This document shows, in pieces, positions 1-4,134 of a stretch of 7,105 bases of DNA. The notes beneath the pieces are model-generated. The model ran no database searches. It saw nothing but the letters and a program-made list of their open reading frames with translations, and had not been told where the DNA came from. Made by a program: the position numbers and the translations under genes. How positions within the stretch are numbered: position 1 is the first letter of the stretch; the number at the start of each line of letters is the position of its first letter. Origin of the DNA: Candidatus Parcubacteria bacterium (GTDB lineage: Bacteria > Patescibacteriota > Minisyncoccia > Minisyncoccales > UBA6532); contig JAUSNC010000034.1 of the NCBI GenBank assembly GCA_030645645.1, positions 1 through 7,105 on the forward strand, written 5' to 3'.

Positions 1-2
1 AA

Positions 3-356
3 TGGTTCTTTCTTTTTATTTGGTGTTTTATAATGACGTTCGTATACTCTTTTTATGGTATCTTTCTGATAGTCTGTAATGAAAATTAATTTTCCGGCCC
101 TTCCTTTGCTAGTTTCTCCAAATTCTTGCCTTATAATTTCAAAATCTACTAATTCGGGGATTACTAACATAATTTCCGTCGCGGTCATTACTCCGTCTAG
201 TTGTTCAACCAGTTTGTCATACCAGACTTTCTCACCTTTATCTTCAAGGGCATAAATCTGTACTGCGACCTTTAAATATATATCTAAGGGTCCAAATCTT
301 AAGCTCTTTTCAAGGATCTCTTTTGTTCTATCTTTTTGAGTAGAATTTATATGCAA
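3..356 (-). CDS. Winged-helix DNA-binding protein (C-terminus cut by window edge)
   Basis: The frame is open for 118 codons and runs off the left edge. Its first codon must be the TTG at 356-354 or a later one, because a TAA stop lies directly upstream in frame; the first in-frame ATG is about 57 codons further in. The protein begins MHINSTQKDRTKEILEKSLR. A helical stretch (residues 20-55, FGPLDIYLKVAVQIYAL then EKVWYDKLVEQLDG) is followed by a probable recognition helix (57-70) and a basic wing with ETSKGRAGKLIFI (81-93). This is the shape of a winged helix-turn-helix and suggests a small transcriptional regulator. The style recalls archaeal regulators of this class, which is a recollection and not a search result. 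A TTGACA promoter lies just upstream. Its targets are unknown. The TTG start has no good ribosome binding site, so a later start or a decayed 5' end is possible. Confidence 0.72.
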   Translation of the reverse strand, partial: MHINSTQKDRTKEILEKSLRFGPLDIYLKVAVQIYALEDKGEKVWYDKLVEQLDGVMTATEIMLVIPELVDFEIIRQEFGETSKGRAGKLIFITDYQKDTIKRVYERHYKTPNKKKEP

Positions 357-378
357 TTATTTATCATCTCTGGAGGAA

Positions 379-407
379 ATACTACAATATGACATTAAAA
401 TTGTCAA
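379..407 (-). promoter_or_regulatory. Sigma70-type promoter of the winged-helix gene
   Basis: On the minus strand TTGACA (407-402) is followed after 17 bp by TAGTAT (384-379), a four-of-six match to TATAAT. Transcription would begin near 372, about 16 nt before the TTG start codon. The exact -35 and ideal spacing make this one of the better promoters in the window. Confidence 0.6.
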
Positions 408-437
408 TAATCTGCTTTATTAATTAAATCGTAACTG

Positions 438-458
438 AAAAGCGCCGGTTTAAGGCGC
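438..458 (-). terminator. Intrinsic terminator after the 83-residue gene
   Basis: On the minus strand GCGCC, a 7-nt loop and GGCGC are followed by TTTTC. The GC-only stem and short T run are typical of a rho-independent terminator. It ends the transcript of the 83-residue gene and any read-through from the HD gene. It sits directly beyond the left copy of the 31-bp repeat, so it may originally have been the terminator of the HD gene. Confidence 0.8.
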
Positions 459-460
459 AC

Positions 461-491
461 ATTGTTTAAAGCAGTTTAAAGTTATTTATAA
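461..491. repeat. Left copy of a 31-bp imperfect direct repeat (partner 804-834)
   Basis: This stretch matches 804-834 at 29 of 31 positions without gaps, 343 bp away. On the minus strand it reads ATA AAT AAC TTT AAA CTG CTT TAA, encoding INNFKLL and a stop. That is the same as the C-terminus of the HD-domain protein, whose real end lies in the right copy. The two mismatches are silent or lie outside the codons: CTG for TTG, and one base after the stop. It lies between the 83-residue gene and its terminator. Confidence 0.85.
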
Positions 492-501
492 AGTGATAAT
501 T

Positions 502-753
502 TTAGGATTCTAATTTAATTCCTACCTTCTCGGCTATCTGTTGAATCCACTTCTCTAATTTATCAACTTTATGAGTCAACATTACCATCTCTTGAAAATA
601 AGTATCTGCTTTCTTGGCGTAAGCATCAACCGAAGTCTGCAAATCAGAAAAACTCTGTTTTATTTCATCTTTAAAACCTTCGAAGTCTTCCTTACTGGGA
701 AAAACCACTCTGTTTGCTTCAATAATTTTTTGGATATCGTTATCGTCAAGCAT
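502..753 (-). CDS. Small coiled-coil protein, 83 residues, function unknown
   Basis: The product is an 83-residue soluble protein, MLDDNDIQKII followed by a charged helical region. Residues 20-78 look like a coiled coil (KEDFEGFKDEIKQSFSDL, then YAKKADTYFQEMVML), and the C-terminus is EKWIQQIAEKVGIKLES. There is no signal peptide, membrane segment, cysteine or catalytic motif, so a structural or partner-binding role is likelier than an enzyme. I recall short proteins with nearly this tail as frequent in Parcubacteria genomes, without known function. The gene starts with ATG after an A/T-rich leader containing AGAAAGA, a weak ribosome site, and has its own promoter (774-801) and terminator (438-458). 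It lies between two copies of a 31-bp repeat carrying the 3' end of the upstream HD gene, so it may be an inserted unit. Confidence 0.82.
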   Translation of the reverse strand: MLDDNDIQKIIEANRVVFPSKEDFEGFKDEIKQSFSDLQTSVDAYAKKADTYFQEMVMLTHKVDKLEKWIQQIAEKVGIKLES

Positions 754-773
754 AATTATATCTTTCTAATTTA

Positions 774-801
774 AGTTTACCATCCGAAAAGATGCTGTCA
801 A
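774..801 (-). promoter_or_regulatory. Promoter of the 83-residue gene
   Basis: On the minus strand a perfect TTGACA (801-796) is followed after 16 bp by TAAACT (779-774), a four-of-six -10 match. Transcription would begin near 767, about 14 nt before the ATG at 753. The -35 box lies only a few bases beyond the HD gene stop codon. Confidence 0.5.
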
Positions 802-803
802 AT

Positions 804-834
804 ATTGATTAAAGCAATTTAAAGTTATTTATAA
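804..834. repeat. Right copy of the 31-bp imperfect direct repeat (partner 461-491)
   Basis: This copy holds the real last codons of the HD-domain gene (INNFKLL and TAA at 811-809) plus five bases beyond the stop. It matches 461-491 at 29 of 31 positions, and similarity stops sharply at both ends. Because the VIN-x-x-x-LL ending is a feature I recall from other members of this HD family, this copy is probably the functional one in its native frame and 461-491 is the duplicate. Confidence 0.85.
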
Positions 835-1471
835 CCAGCCCGAATTTGTATCCGAGAAATTCCGCAGCTTTGCGGCAATAGACCATTCTTTCGGTGAAAA
901 TTTCAAAATATTCCATTATTGGCACGAAATTGGTGTCTACTTTCAGGCTTAAAGTTATAATCTTGCTCTTTTTGTTTATTCCCAGGCGACTTTGTTTTAC
1001 CGCAAAATTGACCCGGTTATGAATATCTCTTTTTATCACATTCATATCTGTAACCGTCACTCTTGTGCGGCGGACATCGGATTTGTCGGCTAAAACTGTA
1101 ACCGCCGAAAGCCAGTCGGTAATTTCCATTTCATCTTTATCGTGGCTTACAATAGCTTCCATAAGCAATGCCAATTCTCTCGGAGGAAAATCCTTGCCGA
1201 AAATATTCTGGAAAATAAAGGCGCCGAAATAATTATGGAGGGAACGGCTTAAAAAATTACCGAGGTCATGAGAAAAACCGGCAATTGCCGCCAATTCCTG
1301 CTCCCTGTCGCCCAATCCTATTTCCTGCGCCAGCGTTCTTGCTCGGGCAGAAACCAAATTGGCGTGGCCTATTCCGTGATCCGTATAATCTATGGATTTC
1401 AGCTTTCTTCCCGTCTGTTCAATAAATTCAAGAATATAGGGATTTTTTTGGATGTCTTTAAAAGTAACCAT
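809..1471 (-). CDS. HD-domain metal-dependent phosphohydrolase
   Basis: This is a roughly 220-residue cytoplasmic HD-superfamily protein. Counting from the ATG at 1480, the metal-binding set is visible as H39 (DHGIGHANLV), H71-D72 (FSHDLGN) and D132 (LADKSDVRR), with a further SHDKDE at 112-117. The C-terminal half (about 175-223) has KIITLSLKVDTN, MEYFEIFTERM and the ending LVINNFKLL. I recall this layout from a family of uncharacterised HD proteins in Firmicutes, archaea and CPR bacteria. HD proteins hydrolyse phosphomonoester or phosphodiester bonds, often in nucleotides; the substrate here is unknown. I chose the ATG at 1471 (MVTFKDIQ) because a TATAAT overlaps the earlier ATG at 1480 and the family usually starts this way. 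The longer form (1480) has no ribosome site. Its 3' end is duplicated downstream as the 31-bp repeat. Confidence 0.88.
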   Translation of the reverse strand: MVTFKDIQKNPYILEFIEQTGRKLKSIDYTDHGIGHANLVSARARTLAQEIGLGDREQELAAIAGFSHDLGNFLSRSLHNYFGAFIFQNIFGKDFPPRELALLMEAIVSHDKDEMEITDWLSAVTVLADKSDVRRTRVTVTDMNVIKRDIHNRVNFAVKQSRLGINKKSKIITLSLKVDTNFVPIMEYFEIFTERMVYCRKAAEFLGYKFGLVINNFKLL

Positions 1472-1478
1472 ATATCTC

Positions 1479-1484
1479 ATTATA
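1479..1484 (-). promoter_or_regulatory. -10 box of the HD gene, implying a leaderless mRNA
   Basis: A perfect TATAAT on the minus strand overlaps the first possible ATG (1480). Transcription would start about 7 nt beyond it, near 1472, directly before the second ATG (1471). No good -35 box is seen at normal spacing, so activity may be weak or activator-dependent. Confidence 0.4.
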
Positions 1485-1494
1485 CTAAAGATTT

Positions 1495-1529
1495 AAAAAA
1501 AATACATGCAAAAATAAAATCTTGCATGT
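1495..1529 (-). terminator. Intrinsic terminator of the first RAM-domain gene
   Basis: On the minus strand an 8-bp perfect stem, ACATGCAA with TTGCATGT, closes a 10-nt loop and is followed by A and eight T. It begins directly at the stop codon of the RAM gene. The stem is AT-rich and so not very stable, but the long T tract supports termination. The palindrome could also be an operator for the HD gene just downstream. Confidence 0.6.
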
Positions 1530-1757
1530 TTATCTAATTGTCATTGTAATAGATGAGCTTATATTATCTGAAGAATTAATATTTTTACTGCGGATTTCTT
1601 TTAACGCATCTAAACTATCACATTCCAATATTATAATGATATCATACACACCGTAGACTAGATAGATTTCCTTCACCTCATTTATCTCTTTGAGATATTG
1701 CATCAGTTTCTCTTCAGTCCCTAATTTTGAGTTTATCAGCATTATTGCTTTCTGCAT
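1530..1757 (-). CDS. Stand-alone RAM (Lrp/AsnC ligand-binding) domain protein
   Basis: The product is 75 residues and is only the effector-binding half of an Lrp/AsnC regulator, with no DNA-binding helix-turn-helix. The order is beta (QKAIMLINSKLG), helix (EEKLMQYLKEI), beta (VKEIYLVYG), the family signature GVYDI (36-40), beta (IIIILECDSL), helix (ALKEIRSKN) and a last beta strand (SSSITMTIR). These domains form ferredoxin-like dimers and octamers that bind amino acids or other small ligands. Stand-alone versions are common in archaea and also occur in bacteria; they may modulate full-length Lrp proteins or act as ligand sensors. ATG start, with a promoter at 1773-1801 and a terminator at 1495-1529, so it is probably transcribed alone. 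A second RAM-like gene lies just upstream. Confidence 0.85.
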   Translation of the reverse strand: MQKAIMLINSKLGTEEKLMQYLKEINEVKEIYLVYGVYDIIIILECDSLDALKEIRSKNINSSDNISSSITMTIR

Positions 1758-1772
1758 TCTGGTTCGCTTATA

Positions 1773-1801
1773 TTCTTATCAAAACGGCGGAAAGCTGTCA
1801 A
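1773..1801 (-). promoter_or_regulatory. Promoter of the first RAM gene
   Basis: On the minus strand TTGACA (1801-1796) is followed after 17 bp by TAAGAA (1778-1773), a weak -10. TATAAG (1772-1767) is a better hexamer but is spaced 23 bp away. Transcription would begin near 1766, leaving a leader of about 9 nt. The -35 touches the T run of the terminator at 1803-1834. Confidence 0.5.
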
Positions 1802-1802
1802 T

Positions 1803-1834
1803 AAAAATGCGTACACTGATTGTTCAATGTACGC
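1803..1834 (-). terminator. Intrinsic terminator downstream of the second RAM gene
   Basis: On the minus strand GCGTACA pairs with TGTACGC (7 bp). One mismatch and a further TGA/TCA pairing close a 4-nt loop. ATTTTTATT follows. It ends transcription of the RAM-like gene at 2210-1923 and insulates it from the next promoter. Confidence 0.75.
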
Positions 1835-1848
1835 CTGTTGGAGAAACT

Positions 1849-1926
1849 TTATACGGATCTTCTGGCAATCACGAAGATATTTTCAACCTCATCCATAGTT
1901 TTGATGCGTATTATTCACTCTTTCAG
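1849..1926 (-). pseudogene. Remnant of a third RAM-domain gene (C-terminal fragment)
   Basis: On the minus strand this stretch reads LKE, stop, IIRIKTMDEVENIFVIARRSV, stop. It aligns with the C-terminal half of the adjacent RAM-like protein (ELEDKINHIKSMDGVENISIFAVV). At DNA level 1875-1904 matches 1991-2020 at 27 of 30 positions, offset by 116 bp, and weaker similarity extends to about 60 bp. It has no start codon, an in-frame TGA and only the last helix and strand of the fold. It is best explained as the decayed end of a tandem duplicate. Its 5' edge overlaps the stop codon of the intact copy. Confidence 0.7.
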
Positions 1927-2210
1927 TTTTTACAGTAAAAGTTAACATAGAACCATGGAGGAAGGTTGGTGGAAACTACTGCGAATATGGAGATATTTTC
2001 AACTCCATCCATACTTTTGATGTGATTTATTTTATCTTCCAGTTCTTCATGACTTTTTGTTTTAATCATGACTGCAAAACTGAATAAGAAACTAAAAGGA
2101 GGTATTGAAGGATTAATTTCGTATATTTCCCATGATTTCGGCAATTTGTCTTTTACCGCTTGGACATCCTGAGGTATGAAACATTTTATAAGAACTATTG
2201 TTTTTATCAA
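1923..2210 (-). CDS. RAM-like (Lrp/AsnC effector domain) small protein, TTG start
   Basis: The product is 95 residues. The pattern is beta (IKTIVLIKCF), helix (PQDVQAVKDKL), beta (WEIYEINP), beta (SFLFSFAVMIKTKS), helix (EELEDKINHIKSM) and beta (VENISIFAVVS). This is the beta-alpha-beta-beta-alpha-beta fold of RAM domains, though it lacks the GVYDI signature and is more divergent than its neighbour. The start is TTG at 2210: AAAGGA lies 8 nt upstream, a promoter lies above it, and no ATG occurs in frame until residue 48. Residues 81-95 (TNLPPWFYVNFYCKN) extend beyond the domain and read into the edge of the duplicated remnant at 1849-1926, so the C-terminus may be a recent, non-native tail. 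It is probably a ligand-sensing or regulatory partner; its ligand is unknown. Confidence 0.72.
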   Translation of the reverse strand: MIKTIVLIKCFIPQDVQAVKDKLPKSWEIYEINPSIPPFSFLFSFAVMIKTKSHEELEDKINHIKSMDGVENISIFAVVSTNLPPWFYVNFYCKN

Positions 2211-2218
2211 TTTCTGAA

Positions 2219-2224
2219 TCCTTT
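2219..2224 (-). promoter_or_regulatory. Ribosome binding site deciding the TTG start at 2210
   Basis: AAAGGA on the minus strand lies 8 nt before the TTG codon at 2210-2208. It is one of only two convincing Shine-Dalgarno sequences in the window and supports TTG as the real start. The transcription start predicted from the -10 box (about 2221) would fall inside it, so the true start is probably a few bases earlier. Confidence 0.5.
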
Positions 2225-2227
2225 AAA

Positions 2228-2256
2228 ATCTTACATCTCCTATTAATTATTGTCAA
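2228..2256 (-). promoter_or_regulatory. Promoter of the second RAM-like gene
   Basis: On the minus strand a perfect TTGACA (2256-2251) is followed after exactly 17 bp by TAAGAT (2233-2228), four of six to TATAAT. It lies between the nuclease gene stop and the RAM-like gene. Confidence 0.6.
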
Positions 2257-2274
2257 TAAAAAGTTTTACTGAAA

Positions 2275-2973
2275 TTATCCCTGATTGTTTTGAATATTGG
2301 AAACGTCTTCCATCCAGTGTCCGAATTTGCAGTCGCCGCTGTGTTTTGGCGCTTTTTCCTGGCGTAATAAATCAACCGCTTCGCCGAATATTCCTTGCAC
2401 ATAATCAGGATCAGTATCAATAATCTGTATTTCTTTCCTAAAAGGAAGTTTGTCTTCAAACCCGTTTTCCTTATCAACCACGTAAAAGGCTAAGCATCCT
2501 TTTCTCGGAGTGGCATATCCTTTCCTTTCCAGAAGATAGGTATAAACGTCCATCTGAAGCTGGAAACGGTCGTAAACCTTTGGCACGGCGCTGCCGGTTG
2601 ATTTGTAATCAAGAGGCGCCAGCTTTCCGTCGCTGAATTCCAAAATATCATCAACAGCCCCGAAAAGAGTAGCGTTAAGACTTTCGTCATAATACCTTAT
2701 GCCTTTAAAATTATTCCTCCAATCGTCCAGCAGTTTCTGATCGGAAAAAAGCTTGGCCGGAACATTATTCGCAACTAATAAAGGATGGAGCTCTCCTTTT
2801 GCCCTGTATTTATCGAATTCTTCCTTTAAAAGGACATCTACCGCCATATTCAGGGCGTAAGGATACGGAGGAGGCCTCTTTATTCCCATTTTCTTATCCA
2901 GCCAAAAACAGGCCGGGCATTCAAAGTAAAGGTTAAGGGAGTTTGGAGACAGTTTTATTTCGCTGTTTGCCAT
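2275..2973 (-). CDS. PD-(D/E)XK nuclease-family protein (Cas4/RecB-like)
   Basis: This is a 232-residue cytoplasmic protein. The nuclease core is visible as GAVDDI (D108), then LDYKS (D122, K124), then QLQMDVYTYLL (138-148), which is the D...DxK...QxxxY order of Cas4/RecB-type PD-(D/E)XK nucleases. The N-terminus has ECPACFWLDKKMGIKRP, with C19 and C22, and the C-terminus has DCKFGHW with C215 and H219. Cas4/AddB-type proteins use such terminal cysteines to hold an iron-sulfur cluster. Here the C-terminal set is reduced, so the cluster is uncertain. There are no cas genes or CRISPR repeats nearby, so a housekeeping DNA repair or processing role is likelier than adaptive immunity. I recall similar proteins as common in Parcubacteria. 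ATG start with an extended -10 promoter. No terminator is seen, so read-through into the RAM-like gene is possible. Confidence 0.85.
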   Translation of the reverse strand: MANSEIKLSPNSLNLYFECPACFWLDKKMGIKRPPPYPYALNMAVDVLLKEEFDKYRAKGELHPLLVANNVPAKLFSDQKLLDDWRNNFKGIRYYDESLNATLFGAVDDILEFSDGKLAPLDYKSTGSAVPKVYDRFQLQMDVYTYLLERKGYATPRKGCLAFYVVDKENGFEDKLPFRKEIQIIDTDPDYVQGIFGEAVDLLRQEKAPKHSGDCKFGHWMEDVSNIQNNQG

Positions 2974-2993
2974 GAGAATTTATTATTTCTTTT

Positions 2994-3002
2994 ATTGTAG
3001 CA
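2994..3002 (-). promoter_or_regulatory. Extended -10 promoter of the nuclease gene
   Basis: On the minus strand TGC-TACAAT (3002-2994) is an extended -10 with five of six matches in the hexamer. The -35 region is AT-rich without a clear box. The predicted start near 2987 gives a leader of about 14 nt without a Shine-Dalgarno sequence. Confidence 0.45.
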
Positions 3003-3054
3003 TTTTAGGAAAACAAATAAAATTGCAGATATTCATAAAAAACGGTCACAATTA

Positions 3055-3082
3055 TTTACAAATCCTTCCAGTTTGTTATAAT
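3055..3082 (+). promoter_or_regulatory. Strong promoter of the pyruvate kinase gene
   Basis: TTTACA (3055-3060) is followed after 16 bp by a perfect TATAAT (3077-3082) preceded by TGT, an extended -10. The predicted start is about 3089, one or two bases before the ATG at 3091. The mRNA would therefore be leaderless or nearly so. This also rules out the TTG at 3085 as start codon. Confidence 0.7.
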
Positions 3083-3090
3083 ACTTGCCT

Positions 3091-4113
3091 ATGCGCACAA
3101 AAATAATCGCAACTATAGGACTTGCTTCAGAATCAAAGGAAATAATCAATAAATTTGTTGCATCCGGCATGGATATTGCCAGAATGAATTTTTCACATTG
3201 CTCATACGAAAAATTCCTTATCTATAAGAAAATTATCGCAAGCGCCGCGAGGAAAACAGGACGGAAGGTTCTGATTATGCAGGATCTCCAAGGACCCCGC
3301 ATAAGAGTTGGCGTATTGCCTCCTGAAGGGAAAAATCTTGAAGAAGGATCAGTTGCCGTTTTTTCAGCAAATAAAAAAAACACCGACGCTATTTATATTG
3401 AAAGCTCGCCTGCTCTTTATGGCGACATCCGCGTCGGAGACCCTATTTATTTTGCAAATGGAGATATTGAAGTAATCACAAAACGTATTTCTACAGATCG
3501 TATCTTCACTGAAGTATCGCGCGGAGGAATACTTTACTCACGGAAAGGGATAAATCTTCCGAATACCAAGCTTTCAAATACCGGCGTGACACCTAAAGAC
3601 GTCAAAGATGTAAAATTCGCGGTCAGCCATGGCGTTGATTTTATTGCAATCTCTTTTGTCCAAACGGCTGATGACGTTAAAAAACTGCGGAAATTGGCGG
3701 GAAATAAGATAAAAATAATTGCAAAAATAGAAACAAAATTCGCTTTAGAAAATATAGATTCCATTATCCGCGCTTCAGACGCCATTATGATTGCTCGGGG
3801 AGACCTTGGTATTGAAATCCCGATTGAAAACGTTCCTTTTATTCAAAAAAATCTTATAAGGCATGCAAATTGGCATGGAAAAGGAACAATAACCGCAACA
3901 CAAATGCTTACATCAATGGTCAGCCATGAACGGCCGACTCGCGCCGATGTTTCGGATATTGCAAACGCCGTTTGGGACGGAACAGACGGAGTAATGCTTT
4001 CAGATGAAACTGCAAGCGGCAAATATCCTCTGGCATCTCTAAAAACAATGATTCGCGTTGTTTTACAGGCTGAAAAATCGCACTTTGAACGGCCAAATCC
4101 TTTGGCACTATAA
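3091..4113 (+). CDS. pyk: Pyruvate kinase lacking the C-terminal domain
   Basis: This enzyme transfers phosphate from phosphoenolpyruvate to ADP, giving pyruvate and ATP, the last step of glycolysis. It starts MRTKIIATIG. Visible motifs are R31, N33 and S35 in ARMNFSH, DLQGPRIRVG (65-74), the B domain (about 72-152) opening back to KGINLPN (152-158), the catalytic lysine K212 and metal ligand E214 in AKIET, MIARGDLGIEIP (233-244), TATQML (268-273) and DGTDGVMLSDETASGKYP (296-313). The barrel and B domain are therefore complete. The protein stops at residue 340, just after the barrel, whereas usual enzymes have about 470 residues with a C-terminal allosteric domain. The end is a clean TAA before a convergent gene. 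Arginine stands at position 70, where a glutamate or lysine normally sets potassium dependence. The start was chosen by promoter position and family N-terminus. Confidence 0.93.
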   Translation: MRTKIIATIGLASESKEIINKFVASGMDIARMNFSHCSYEKFLIYKKIIASAARKTGRKVLIMQDLQGPRIRVGVLPPEGKNLEEGSVAVFSANKKNTDAIYIESSPALYGDIRVGDPIYFANGDIEVITKRISTDRIFTEVSRGGILYSRKGINLPNTKLSNTGVTPKDVKDVKFAVSHGVDFIAISFVQTADDVKKLRKLAGNKIKIIAKIETKFALENIDSIIRASDAIMIARGDLGIEIPIENVPFIQKNLIRHANWHGKGTITATQMLTSMVSHERPTRADVSDIANAVWDGTDGVMLSDETASGKYPLASLKTMIRVVLQAEKSHFERPNPLAL

Positions 4114-4134
4114 GATTTAAATTACTGCTTATAT

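Noticed and set aside
461..491. The 31-bp repeat as a dif/Xer recombination site
   Set aside because: It has TTTAAA-spacer-TTTAAA symmetry but not the recognisable XerC/XerD arm sequences, and the symmetry is weaker in the other copy.
755..760. TATAAT before the 83-residue gene as its -10 box
   Set aside because: It lies one base from the ATG, so transcription would begin inside the gene, and no -35 fits. The TTGACA-N16-TAAACT pair further up fits better.
2253..2690. Two other minus-strand frames overlapping the nuclease gene
   Set aside because: They lie in alternative frames of a gene with clear nuclease motifs and have no recognisable domain or start signal.
3085..3090. TTG at 3085 as the start of pyruvate kinase (adds Met-Pro)
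   Set aside because: The predicted transcription start lies near 3089, after this codon, and the family usually begins at M-R-x-T-K-I.
4114..4134. Bidirectional terminator between pyruvate kinase and the ABC-F gene
   Set aside because: The 21-bp gap is AT-rich without a GC-stem hairpin; any termination there must use another signal.
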